Part shown: piece after piece, positions 23,561-32,303 of the stretch
Position numbering within the stretch: the first letter of the stretch is position 1
How the letters are laid out: every line of letters begins with the position of its first letter
Assembly: GCA_004356455.1 (NCBI GenBank)
Contig: SMWZ01000051.1
Span: 1 to 36,135 of the forward strand
Source: Deltaproteobacteria bacterium
GTDB lineage: Bacteria; Myxococcota_A; UBA9160; SZUA-336
DNA: 36,135 nt
Direction of reading: 5' to 3'
Position numbers and translations under genes: made by a program
Notes under the pieces: generated by a model
What the model was told of the DNA's origin: nothing
The model's database searches: none
What the model saw: the letters and a program-made list of their open reading frames with translations, nothing else

Positions 23561-24721
23561 ATGGAAGTGGGAGCGTACGTCCCAGTCGCGCTTTTTCTGT
23601 TTGCGGTGATCGCGCTCGTGTTTGCACCCCTCATGACCTGGGTCGAGCGTAAGCAGAGCGCGCTGATGCAGGATCGCATCGGTGCCAACCGGGCGGACAT
23701 CCTCGGGATCAAGGCGATCGGACTGCTCCACCCTATCGCCGACGCGATCAAGATGATCACGAAAGAGGACACGGTCCCCGACGGAGGGGATCGTCTGCTG
23801 CATACCCTGGCGCCCATAATCGCCACCGTCCCGGCCATGATCAGCTTTGCGGTGATCCCCTACGGCGGCAGCTACCAGGCCTGGGGGGCGGAGTGGGACC
23901 TCGTCGTAGCCGACCTCGACTACGGCGTGCTGTATATCTTTGCCGTTGCGTCCCTGGCTACGTACGGGAACGTGCTGGCGGGTTGGGCCAGCAACAACAA
24001 TTGGGGCATGCTCGGCGGGATCCGTGTAGCGGCGCAAATGATCTCCTACGAGGTCGCCATGGGTGTGTCGGCGGTTGGAGTCTTCATGATCTTCGGCACG
24101 CTTAGGCTCACCGATATGGGATTCGCTCAGCAAGAGACCTTTCGCCTGCTGGGCTTCGTCGAGCATCTCGGCTGGGTCGGTGCAGGCACATGGTGGGTGG
24201 AACTCATCAAGATCCCCATGTGGGGCATCTTCCTGCAGCCCCTGGCATTCTTTCTCTTCTTGACCGCGCTCATGGCCGAGAATAAGCGCGCCCCCTTTGA
24301 CATCCCCGAGGGCGAATCGGAGATCATCGCGGGCTACTTCATCGAGTACAGCGGGATGAAGTTCGGCCTCTTCTATATGGGGGAATGGGTGGAGGTCGTC
24401 GTGATCTCTGGCCTGATGACGGCCATGTTCCTGGGCGGCTGGTCGATCCCCTATCTACCGGATGACGTGCTGGTCGAGTTCCTGCGGCACGGCGTCGGTT
24501 TGAACATGGCGAATGTACTCGCCATGATCGCGCACGTAGCGACATTCTTCCTGAAGGTAATCGTGTTGATCTGGTTCCAGCAGCTCATCCGCTGGAGCGT
24601 GCCACGCTTCCGCTATGACCAGGTCATGAACCTGGGGTGGAAGATCCTGCTTCCACTCTCTCTGGCCAATATCGTGATCACGGGGCTCGGAATTCTGATC
24701 ATCGGGGAGATTATGAATTGA
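23561..24721 (+). CDS. nuoH: NADH-quinone oxidoreductase subunit H
   Basis: The 386-residue, about eight-helix membrane subunit has TWVERKQSALMQDRIGANRA, LLHPIADAIKMITKE and ENKRAPFDIPEGESEIIAGY, the NuoH/ND1 quinone-channel motifs. It links the membrane arm to the quinone site. Its ATG abuts the nuoG stop. nuoI would normally follow it; instead nuoJ starts within its stop codon. Confidence 0.96.
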   Translation: MEVGAYVPVALFLFAVIALVFAPLMTWVERKQSALMQDRIGANRADILGIKAIGLLHPIADAIKMITKEDTVPDGGDRLLHTLAPIIATVPAMISFAVIPYGGSYQAWGAEWDLVVADLDYGVLYIFAVASLATYGNVLAGWASNNNWGMLGGIRVAAQMISYEVAMGVSAVGVFMIFGTLRLTDMGFAQQETFRLLGFVEHLGWVGAGTWWVELIKIPMWGIFLQPLAFFLFLTALMAENKRAPFDIPEGESEIIAGYFIEYSGMKFGLFYMGEWVEVVVISGLMTAMFLGGWSIPYLPDDVLVEFLRHGVGLNMANVLAMIAHVATFFLKVIVLIWFQQLIRWSVPRFRYDQVMNLGWKILLPLSLANIVITGLGILIIGEIMN

Positions 24722-25218
24722 CCGAGCAGGTGATCTTCTACGTCTCTGCCTTCGTCGCGCTCATATCCGCCGCGGGGGTCGTCTTGAACGTTCGCAACAC
24801 CTTGTATGCGGCGCTATGTCTCGTCATCACGATGCTCTCACTAGCGGTCCTCTTCATCCTGCTCAACGCCGAGTTCATCGGCGTTTTGCAGGTTATGGTC
24901 TACGCCGGCGCGATCGTGGTCCTCTTCCTCTTCGTGATCATGCTGCTCAACATCAGAGGTGGAGACATGGGCGCGGACAGGCAGCCCGTGCTGAAGGTCA
25001 TCGGCACCCTCTTGATTGTGGGCGCCAGCGTGAAGCTGGTGCCGCTTCTCAGCGAGTCGCGGCGGGCCTGGCCCGAGGTGGGGCCCGAGTTTGGCACGGT
25101 GAGGGCGATCGGCGGGACTCTCTACACGGACTACCTGCTCGCCTTCGAGATCGCCGGTGTCTTGCTGCTGGCGGGGATCGTGGGCGCGGTGGTGATGGGC
25201 AAGCAGAGGATCGACTGA
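24718..25218 (+). CDS. nuoJ: NADH-quinone oxidoreductase subunit J
   Basis: The 166-residue protein has five hydrophobic segments, with NALYAAL-type NVRNTLYAALCLVITMLSLA and IGVLQVMVYAGAIVVLFLFV (the pi-bulge helix of NuoJ/ND6). TTG 24718 overlaps the nuoH stop (TTGA) and has GGGGAG at good spacing, so it is preferred over the downstream GTG. NuoJ lies in the membrane arm between NuoA and NuoK. Confidence 0.93.
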   Translation: MTEQVIFYVSAFVALISAAGVVLNVRNTLYAALCLVITMLSLAVLFILLNAEFIGVLQVMVYAGAIVVLFLFVIMLLNIRGGDMGADRQPVLKVIGTLLIVGASVKLVPLLSESRRAWPEVGPEFGTVRAIGGTLYTDYLLAFEIAGVLLLAGIVGAVVMGKQRID

Positions 25219-25520
25219 TGATCGAGGCTTGGGAATACCAGGTTGTAGCCGGCCTTCTGTTCATGATCGGCACGCTCGGCGTCCTGGTTCGCCGGAACGT
25301 GATCGTCATTGTTATGTGCATCGAGCTCATGCTCAACGCTGCGAACCTGTCTTTGATTGCCTTCAGCCGCCAATGGGGAAACCACGATGGTCAGATTTTC
25401 GTCTTCATGGTCATCGTAGTTGCAGCTGTGGAGGTGGCCGTGGGTCTGGCCATCATTCTCAGATTGGTGAGCAACCGTGACACCGTGAACATCGAAGACA
25501 CGAGCCTGCTCAAGTGGTAG
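25218..25520 (+). CDS. nuoK: NADH-quinone oxidoreductase subunit K
   Basis: The 100-residue, three-helix subunit has GTLGVLVRRNVIVIVMCIEL (conserved membrane Glu), MLNAANLSLIAFSR and VIVVAAVEVAVGLAIIL (second Glu). These Glu residues form part of the proton path. The ATG overlaps the nuoJ stop (TGATG). Confidence 0.96.
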   Translation: MIEAWEYQVVAGLLFMIGTLGVLVRRNVIVIVMCIELMLNAANLSLIAFSRQWGNHDGQIFVFMVIVVAAVEVAVGLAIILRLVSNRDTVNIEDTSLLKW

Positions 25521-25530
25521 AGGACGGCCC

Positions 25531-27576
25531 TTGCTAGAACATGTGAACGAGACGATCCGCTGGATTCCACTGCTTCCGCTTATGGGCGCGTTGGTGAGCG
25601 GGCTCTGGCTGATCTTCGCCCGCCAGGAGCTTCCGCGGCCCCTCGTGATCGGTCTTGGCTGCGGGGCGCCCATGCTGTCGTTCGCGCTCTCGGTGCGGGA
25701 GGTCTTCCGGCTGGCGACCGCGTTCCCCGCGGGGGAGCGCTTCTTCATCGACAATCTCTACACCTGGATCAGCGCGGGTGATTTCCACGCCGAGCTCTCA
25801 TTCCTGCTGGATCCACTCTCGGCGGTCATGATCCTGGTGGTTACCGGCGTGGGCTCGCTCATTCATATCTATTCCGTCGGCTACATGAGGGAAGACCATC
25901 GGGACGACCGCGGATTCCAGCGCTTTTTCTGCTACCTGAACCTCTTTACGTTCGCGATGCTGGTGCTGGTCCTGGGCGACAACCTGCTCGTCCTCTTCGT
26001 GGGGTGGGAGGGAGTCGGTCTTTGTTCGTACCTGCTGATCGGCTTCTGGTACCTGGATGACCACAACGCCATGTGCGGGCAGAAGGCTTTTATTGTCAAT
26101 CGCATTGGCGACTTTGGCTTCCTGCTCGGCATCTTCCTGCTGTTTTGGGCGTTCTTCGAGGCGGGCCATCCCACCATTGAGTTTTACGCGATGAGGGAGC
26201 ACGTAGGGCTCGTGGCAGAACGCACGGTGACCCTTCCCGCCTGGCTCGGCTTCCTGCCCGGCTTTCCGACCTGGACGCTTCTGACGTTGGCGGGGCTCTG
26301 CCTTTTCGTCGGTGCGTGCGGAAAGTCCGCACAGCTCCCGCTCTATGTGTGGCTCCCAGACGCGATGGCGGGCCCCACCCCGGTCTCGGCGTTGATTCAC
26401 GCCGCCACAATGGTGACGGCGGGCGTCTACATGGTGTGCCGGCTCTCGTTTGTCTACTCGCTGGCGCCAGGGGCGTCGGCGACCATAGCCTGGGTCGGGG
26501 GGTTGACCGCCATCTTCGCGGCGACGATTGCCATCTGCCAGAAAGACATCAAAAAGATTCTCGCCTACTCGACGGTCAGCCAGCTCGGCTACATGTTCCT
26601 GGCGGCGGGGGTCGGGTCCTATAGCGCGGCGATGTTTCATTTAATGACGCATGCGTTCTTCAAGGCGCTGCTCTTTCTCGGCGCGGGCGCGGTGATTTTC
26701 GGCATGCAGCACGAGCAGAACATCGAGAAGATGGGAGGACTCCGCCGCTACATGCCCTGGACCCATTGGACTTTCCTGATCGGGGTGCTCGCGATCTCCG
26801 GTGCACCGCCGCTCTCTGGCTTCTTCTCCAAGGACGAGATCCTGCTGGGCGTCTACGCGGCACATGCTATGCCCGGCCACATGGCGCTCTGGTGGATTGG
26901 CCTGGTGACGGCGGGGCTGACGGCTTTCTATATGTTCCGGCTGTATTTTCTGACGTTCTCCGGGGCCTCCCGGGCTCCGATGCAGCTCCAAACCCGGATC
27001 CGCGAGCAGCCCGTTGTGATCCTGATGCCGCTCTTCCTGCTCGCGGGGCTCGCGATTGTCGGTGGTCTGGTCGGTTTACCCGACGCGTACGGCGAGGCGC
27101 TCTTCAGCTTGCCCAGCTCAAACAGCTTGCACTATTTCCTGGACGAGTCTGTGGTCTCCGCCACGCACGTGGTCCCGCCCGCGCGTGAGTTCGCTCTGGC
27201 AGGACTCGCGGTGCTCATAGCTGCGGGGGGAGCCTTTTTTGCGGTGTTCCTCTACTACTACCGGACCGATCTCGTTCCCCGGGTCACCGCCGCGCTGCGA
27301 CCGCTTTATCAACTCGTCTGGAGGAAGTACTACGTGGACGAGCTCTACTCCTTGGCGGTCGTGCGGCCGTTGGTGAGGATCTCGGACGCGTTTCTCTACC
27401 GTACGATTGACGTGCGCATGATCGATCGCTTGGGCGTGGACGGGACGGCCGGCTTCGTGCGCGGGGTGGCGGACCGGGGGCTCAAGCTGGTCCAGACCGG
27501 ACTCATGCAATCGTACGTATTCGTGATGCTGCTGGGTAGCGTGTTACTGATCGCCTATCTGGTCGGGGGCCTCTAG
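25531..27576 (+). CDS. nuoL: NADH-quinone oxidoreductase subunit L
   Basis: The 681-residue antiporter-like subunit is at the distal end of the membrane arm. VGWEGVGLCSYLLIGFWY holds the key Glu, KSAQLPLYVWLPDAMAGPTP and VSALIHAATMVTAGVYM the key Lys and proton path, QKDIKKILAYSTVSQLGYMF the central helices, and the end carries the long lateral helix and last TM. TTG 25531 is chosen for the GAGGAC site 7 nt upstream. Confidence 0.96.
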   Translation: MLEHVNETIRWIPLLPLMGALVSGLWLIFARQELPRPLVIGLGCGAPMLSFALSVREVFRLATAFPAGERFFIDNLYTWISAGDFHAELSFLLDPLSAVMILVVTGVGSLIHIYSVGYMREDHRDDRGFQRFFCYLNLFTFAMLVLVLGDNLLVLFVGWEGVGLCSYLLIGFWYLDDHNAMCGQKAFIVNRIGDFGFLLGIFLLFWAFFEAGHPTIEFYAMREHVGLVAERTVTLPAWLGFLPGFPTWTLLTLAGLCLFVGACGKSAQLPLYVWLPDAMAGPTPVSALIHAATMVTAGVYMVCRLSFVYSLAPGASATIAWVGGLTAIFAATIAICQKDIKKILAYSTVSQLGYMFLAAGVGSYSAAMFHLMTHAFFKALLFLGAGAVIFGMQHEQNIEKMGGLRRYMPWTHWTFLIGVLAISGAPPLSGFFSKDEILLGVYAAHAMPGHMALWWIGLVTAGLTAFYMFRLYFLTFSGASRAPMQLQTRIREQPVVILMPLFLLAGLAIVGGLVGLPDAYGEALFSLPSSNSLHYFLDESVVSATHVVPPAREFALAGLAVLIAAGGAFFAVFLYYYRTDLVPRVTAALRPLYQLVWRKYYVDELYSLAVVRPLVRISDAFLYRTIDVRMIDRLGVDGTAGFVRGVADRGLKLVQTGLMQSYVFVMLLGSVLLIAYLVGGL

Positions 27577-29223
27577 ATGATTGAGGGGACGCTGGCCTGG
27601 ATCAATAGCCATCTGCTGACGGCGGTCATTTTCCTTCCGATCGTGAGCCTGCTGGTGCCGATGTTGCTGGAGCTCTTTGGCTGGCGCCTTTCCGCGACGA
27701 CCTGGAAGCTCTTTGCCCTGATTGTGTCCGGAGTCGGGTTCGGGCTCGCCCTCGAGGTCTGGGATCGATTCGACGCTTCTGTAGGCAGCATGCAGATGGT
27801 GGAGCGCGGGGGGTGGATCCCGGACTACGGGATCCACTATTACGTTGGTGTAGACGGCATCAGTCTCTTTCTGGTGGTGCTCACCGCATTTCTGCTCCCC
27901 GTCATTTTCGTGGCCTCGTGGAACGAAATCACGAAGAGGGTTAAGCAGTACATCTTCTTCATGATGGCGCTGCAGAGCGGGATGCTCGGGGCCTTTCTCT
28001 CCTTGAATCTCTTCCTCTTCTACGTGTTCTGGGAGGTCATGCTGATCCCGATGTACTTCGTGATCGGTATCTGGGGAGGGCCCCGTAAGCTCTACGCGAC
28101 GGTCAAGTTCTTCATCTACACGATGGTTGGAAGCCTGCTCATGCTGGTGGGGATTCTCGTTCTCGTCTACCTCCACTACCAGCAGTTTCCAGGCGACCCC
28201 ATTACCTTCGATTACATCGGATTTGCTGGGGCTTCCGGGATCATCGATACGCCGATCCCGACCGAAGGCCAGCCCTGGTGGCAGAACCAGGTCTGGCTCT
28301 TCCTTCTCTTCGGAGTCTCTTTCGCGATCAAGGTGCCGCTCGTTCCGTTTCACACCTGGCTTCCGGACGCCCACGTGGAGGCGCCCACTGCGGGATCCGT
28401 CATGCTGGCAGGCGTGCTCCTGAAGCTGGGGACGTATGGGTTCATACGTTACTCACTCCCGCTCTTCCCCATCGCGACGATCCAACTCGCGCCCTGGATC
28501 ATGTGGCTCGCGATCATCGGGATCATCTATGGGGCACTGGTTGCGATGGTGCAGTCGGACGTGAAGAAGCTCGTGGCCTACTCATCCGTGAGCCATCTCG
28601 GCTTCGTCATACTTGGACTCTTCGCGCTCAATCTCCAGGGGCTGGAGGGCGCGGTTCTTCAGATGGTGAATCACGGTATTTCTACGGGAGCGCTCTTCCT
28701 TCTCATCGGCATGCTCTACGAGCGCCGACACGTGCGGGAGATCTCGGAGTTCGGCGGCCTGGCGCGCGTCATGCCGGTGTTCACCGTATTCTTCTTGATT
28801 ACGACCATGAGCTCTATCGGGCTTCCGGCGCTCAACGGATTCGTAGGCGAGTTCCTGATCTTGCTTGGAACCTTCGCTGTGAGCCCGATCAAGGTTGTGT
28901 TCGCGATCTCGGGTGTGGTTCTGAGCGCTGTTTACATGCTCTGGATGGTACGAAGGGTTTTCTTTGGTCCGCTGGTGCATGACGCCAATCGAAAGCTTCT
29001 GGACCTCTCGCTGCGCGAGAAGCTGGTCGCGACCGCGATGGTGGTGCCGATGATCTGGATCGGGATCTATCCTGCGACCTTTCTGCGCCCGATGGACCGT
29101 TCCGTGAGCGCCCTGCTCCGAAAGATGGAGACGCGGGGCGCGGATCTCGCAGCGTATCAGAGGGTTGAGTCGGGCGCCGGCAAGAAGTCCGCGAAGGTCA
29201 GCCGCACCGTAGCCGACGAATGA
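27577..29223 (+). CDS. nuoM: NADH-quinone oxidoreductase subunit M
   Basis: The 548-residue antiporter-like subunit has FYVFWEVMLIPMYFVIGIWG with the key Glu, FAIKVPLVPFHTWLPDAHVE with the key Lys, PTAGSVMLAGVLLKLGTYGF, QSDVKKLVAYSSVSHLGFVI and FVGEFLILLG. Its ATG follows the nuoL stop directly. It pumps protons in the membrane arm of complex I. The C-terminus has an extra polar tail rich in Lys and Ser. Confidence 0.97.
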   Translation: MIEGTLAWINSHLLTAVIFLPIVSLLVPMLLELFGWRLSATTWKLFALIVSGVGFGLALEVWDRFDASVGSMQMVERGGWIPDYGIHYYVGVDGISLFLVVLTAFLLPVIFVASWNEITKRVKQYIFFMMALQSGMLGAFLSLNLFLFYVFWEVMLIPMYFVIGIWGGPRKLYATVKFFIYTMVGSLLMLVGILVLVYLHYQQFPGDPITFDYIGFAGASGIIDTPIPTEGQPWWQNQVWLFLLFGVSFAIKVPLVPFHTWLPDAHVEAPTAGSVMLAGVLLKLGTYGFIRYSLPLFPIATIQLAPWIMWLAIIGIIYGALVAMVQSDVKKLVAYSSVSHLGFVILGLFALNLQGLEGAVLQMVNHGISTGALFLLIGMLYERRHVREISEFGGLARVMPVFTVFFLITTMSSIGLPALNGFVGEFLILLGTFAVSPIKVVFAISGVVLSAVYMLWMVRRVFFGPLVHDANRKLLDLSLREKLVATAMVVPMIWIGIYPATFLRPMDRSVSALLRKMETRGADLAAYQRVESGAGKKSAKVSRTVADE

Positions 29224-30743
29224 TTCCGCAGATCGACATCGGCGCGCTCGGCCCCATGCTTCCGGTCGCGGTGGGAGCCATTCTGCTTCCCCTGGCGGAG
29301 GTCCTGATGGCGCGCAAGCGGACCTTCCTGTCTAGGCCCTTCACACAGGAGCGCCGAGGTACGTTTTTGGCGGTGGCCAGCCTCCTCTGCTTGGTCATCG
29401 CGCTGATCATTTCAGTCAATGGCCTCCTGGGACCGTCCCGCGTCTTCAATAGCGGGAATCCGATGATCGTGATGGACGGTGTCGCGCATTTTCTGAACAT
29501 CGTCGTGCTCCTCGGGGCATCCCTGACCGTGCTGGGCTCGGTCAAGTACCTCGCGGATATCCATTCGAATCACGGTGAGTACTACGCCCTGCTGATGTCC
29601 TCGGTGTTGGGCATGATGTTTCTTACGTCGGCCTCGAATCTCATGATGCTGTTCCTGGCGCTCGAGCTGATGAGCATCCCGCTGTATGTCCTGGCGGGAT
29701 TCCGTCGAAGCTCGCTGCGCTCCAACGAGTCAGCGCTCAAGTATTTCCTGATCGGATCATTCGCCTCCGGAATCCTGCTCTACGGGATGGCCATTCTCTA
29801 TGGGATGACTGGCTCGATCTCGCTGGCGGAGATCGGGAAACGCTTCGATCCCGAGAGCGCGCCGCACCTGCTGGGAGCGGCGCTGGTGGTCGTGGGGCTC
29901 GGGTTCAAGATCTCGTCGGTCCCCTTCCATCAGTGGGCCCCGGACGTCTACGAGGGTGCACCCACGAGTGTGACCGGCTTCATGGCAACGACCGTTAAGG
30001 TCGCGGCCTTCGGGGCGCTGATGCGTGTGCTCGCGGTCGCGCTCGAGCCGGCCGCCGAGCTCTTGTACGGGGCACTATGGGTGATGGCGGTCCTCAGCAT
30101 GACCCTCGGAAACGTGATGGCCATCATCCAGCAGAACATCAAACGCATGCTGGCCTACTCGAGCATCGCGCACGTGGGCTATCTGCTCGTGGGGGTGATC
30201 GTTGGCACCCTGGATGGGTATGCGGCCGTTCTTTTCTATCTGCTGGTCTACACCTTCATGACGATCGGCGCCTTCACCGTGGTGGCGATCCTCGCCAAGG
30301 GTGGGGAAGATCGCGATCGCGTCGAAGACTTGGCTGGACTGAGCCAGAGCCGACCTCTGATGGCCGTGGTGATGACGCTCTGCATGTTTGCGCTCGCCGG
30401 AATTCCCCCGACCGCTGGCTTCATGGGGAAGTTCCATCTCTTTCGCGCGGCAATCGAACGCGGGATAGAGATAGGAGACACGAGCCTCTTTTGGCTGGCC
30501 ATCATAGGTGTGCTCAACAGCGCGATCTCACTCGCGTATTACCTGCGGGTACCCCTAGTCATGTACTTTCGCGATGCCCCTCCCACAAGTGATCCCGATG
30601 TGCCTGGATTCTTCGAGCGGGTGGTCCTGCTCACATGCCTGGCGGCAGTCGTGCTTCTCGGAATCGTACCGGACGACATCTTCAACGTACTGAGCCAAAC
30701 GGCGGCCAGCGCGCAGCACCTGCTTCTGCTCCAGAGTCCCTGA
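29220..30743 (+). CDS. nuoN: NADH-quinone oxidoreductase subunit N
   Basis: The 507-residue third antiporter-like subunit has LFLALELMSIPLYVLAGFRR, SSLRSNESALKYFLIGSFAS, FKISSVPFHQWAPDVYEGAP, TSVTGFMATTVKVAAFGALM and QQNIKRMLAYSSIAHVGYLL. The ATG overlaps the nuoM stop (ATGA). It is the last gene of the operon; no terminator hairpin is clear in the 121 bp that follow. Confidence 0.97.
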   Translation: MIPQIDIGALGPMLPVAVGAILLPLAEVLMARKRTFLSRPFTQERRGTFLAVASLLCLVIALIISVNGLLGPSRVFNSGNPMIVMDGVAHFLNIVVLLGASLTVLGSVKYLADIHSNHGEYYALLMSSVLGMMFLTSASNLMMLFLALELMSIPLYVLAGFRRSSLRSNESALKYFLIGSFASGILLYGMAILYGMTGSISLAEIGKRFDPESAPHLLGAALVVVGLGFKISSVPFHQWAPDVYEGAPTSVTGFMATTVKVAAFGALMRVLAVALEPAAELLYGALWVMAVLSMTLGNVMAIIQQNIKRMLAYSSIAHVGYLLVGVIVGTLDGYAAVLFYLLVYTFMTIGAFTVVAILAKGGEDRDRVEDLAGLSQSRPLMAVVMTLCMFALAGIPPTAGFMGKFHLFRAAIERGIEIGDTSLFWLAIIGVLNSAISLAYYLRVPLVMYFRDAPPTSDPDVPGFFERVVLLTCLAAVVLLGIVPDDIFNVLSQTAASAQHLLLLQSP

Positions 30744-30824
30744 GCCAACATCCGTCGAGCTGATACCTGGCGCTGCCGTCGACAGGCGGTCAGCAACGGC
30801 GAAGAAGGCACACCGGTGCTGAAT

Positions 30825-30852
30825 TTGATTCGCATTCTGGTCGATCTAGACT
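30825..30852 (+). promoter_or_regulatory. Promoter of the MgtC/DUF4010 gene
   Basis: TTGATT (30825-30830), a 16-bp spacer and TAGACT (30847-30852) each match consensus at 4 of 6. The ATG is 12 nt beyond the -10 with no Shine-Dalgarno, so the message would have a leader of only a few bases. Confidence 0.4.
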
Positions 30853-30864
30853 GGTTCGGCCGCC

Positions 30865-32133
30865 ATGGGGGAATCGGTCATTCCCGAAGCGACGAAGATA
30901 CTGCTTCCCACTTTTATAGCGCTCTGCCTCGGGGCCTTGGTCGGCCTGGAACGGCAGGTTGCACAGGAGGAGAGCGGCGGGGAGAAGGATTTCCCCGGCG
31001 TCCGCACCTTTGCGTTCCTGGCGCTGCTGGGAGCGCTGGCGGTCCTCGTCGGAGACGTGCTCGGCCCCTGGCTCTCCGTAGCGATCTTTCTGGCCTCCAC
31101 CACGTTTCTGGTGCTGCGTTACAGCTACGATACGTCCCGACACGACGATCCAGGCTATACCACGGAGATCGCGGGTCTCTGCATCTTCGCGGTGGGCGTG
31201 CTGGCGCAGGCCGGGCAGCTGCTGGTGGCTACGGTGATCACGATCGCCATGGTGGCCTTGCTTCGCTCCAAGCGCGCCTGGCACAGGGCCAGCGCGCTGC
31301 TGGAACCCGCCGAGCTGGAGACGCTGATCCGCTTCCTGGTCATTACGGGCATTGTGCTGCCGCTGCTTCCGGACGATCCAGTCGAGGGCTTCTACGGCGT
31401 GCTGCGTCCCCGAGACGTCTGGCGCATGGTCGTGCTGATCTCGGGGATCTCCTTCGTGGGCTACGCCTTGATGCGGGTTCGGGCAGGGCGTTCCAGCCAC
31501 ACGATCATGGGCATACTCGGGGGCTTCGTATCGAGCACCGCTGCCGCCATCACCTACTCACGTGCGGCGCGGGAGTCCGGTCAAACGCGACCCTACGAGT
31601 CGCTGGTGGTGCTGGCGACTTCCACAGCCTTCGTGCGTATGGGGATCGTGCTCGCCATCGTCGCCCCCAACCTGCTTCCGCGTGTGGCTCTACCGCTCGG
31701 CGCGATGTTCGGAGTGGGTGTGCTTCTGGGCTTCGCGCGGCGCCTGCCGAGCAGCGCGGCGGGCGATTGGGGAGCCTACGAGAACCCATTGCAGCTGCGC
31801 CTGGCGCTCACCTTTGCTGCCATGTATGCCGCCATCCTGGTGCTGGTTGCGGCCGCACGGGAGCATCTGGGGGATCAGGCTATCTACGGCTTGAGCGCTC
31901 TCGGGGCGTTGGCCGGGGCGGACGCGCCCAGCCTCTCGTTGGCCCGGCTGGCCTCGGATGGCCGCCTCGATCTCGAGAGCGCCTCGATCGCTGTGGTCGT
32001 GGTTGCCATCTCCACCACGCTGGCCAAGTCGGCGATCGTCGTCACGCTCGGACGAGGCGCGTTCGCAGCGCGCGTGGTGCCCCCGCTTCTGCTGATAGCG
32101 GCGACGGGCGCCGCGATCCTCGTGCTGTACTAG
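30865..32133 (+). CDS. MgtC/SapB-DUF4010 family membrane protein
   Basis: The 422-residue protein has about a dozen hydrophobic segments. The N-terminal MgtC/SapB-like part has LCLGALVGLERQVAQEESGG and FPGVRTFAFLALLGALAVLV (the GLERQ and GxRT motifs). The C-terminal DUF4010-like part has GFVSSTAAAITYSRAARES, AIYGLSALGALAGADAPSLS and STTLAKSAIVVTLGRG. MgtC proteins are linked to magnesium starvation and survival; this fused type is uncharacterised. It probably has its own promoter although it follows nuoN. Confidence 0.85.
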   Translation: MGESVIPEATKILLPTFIALCLGALVGLERQVAQEESGGEKDFPGVRTFAFLALLGALAVLVGDVLGPWLSVAIFLASTTFLVLRYSYDTSRHDDPGYTTEIAGLCIFAVGVLAQAGQLLVATVITIAMVALLRSKRAWHRASALLEPAELETLIRFLVITGIVLPLLPDDPVEGFYGVLRPRDVWRMVVLISGISFVGYALMRVRAGRSSHTIMGILGGFVSSTAAAITYSRAARESGQTRPYESLVVLATSTAFVRMGIVLAIVAPNLLPRVALPLGAMFGVGVLLGFARRLPSSAAGDWGAYENPLQLRLALTFAAMYAAILVLVAAAREHLGDQAIYGLSALGALAGADAPSLSLARLASDGRLDLESASIAVVVVAISTTLAKSAIVVTLGRGAFAARVVPPLLLIAATGAAILVLY

Positions 32134-32154
32134 CGCGGTATCGGCGAGCGCGAC

Positions 32155-32190
32155 TGGCCGGGTAGCGGCGGGTCAAGCCCGCCTGCCGGC
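32155..32190 (-). repeat. Second site of the 14.6-kb repeat motif, inverted
   Basis: Read on the minus strand this 36-base stretch matches 14684-14718 and 14793-14827 at 33 of 36 columns (one inserted A and two substitutions). The shared core starts GCCGGCAGGCGGGCTTG and ends CCGGCCA and can fold as GGCGGG-CTTG(A)-CCCGCC. It lies between two convergent genes, as the first site does. Confidence 0.8.
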
Positions 32191-32192
32191 GC

Positions 32193-32300
32193 GGCAAAGC
32201 TCCGCTTTGCCTTGTCGCCTGCGCGCACTACGCTCGGCTTCGCCTCGCTGCGCGGGCGTTCGGCCCTTGCAGCGCCGCGTCGGGCGACTCTTGAGTCGCC
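32193..32300. terminator. Hairpins between convergent MgtC-like and selB genes
   Basis: GGCAAAGC-TCC-GCTTTGCC (32193-32211) and GGCGACTC-TT-GAGTCGCC (32283-32300) are both perfect 8-bp stems. The second lies 3 bp from the selB stop. Neither has a strong T-run, but their place suits a bidirectional terminator. GC-rich filler lies between them and no gene is seen. Confidence 0.5.
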
Positions 32301-32303
32301 TTC

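Noticed and set aside
30816..32165. A 449-codon plus-strand frame over the MgtC-like gene
   Set aside because: Ala/Gly/Arg-rich shadow of the MgtC/DUF4010 gene, which has proper membrane segments and motifs.
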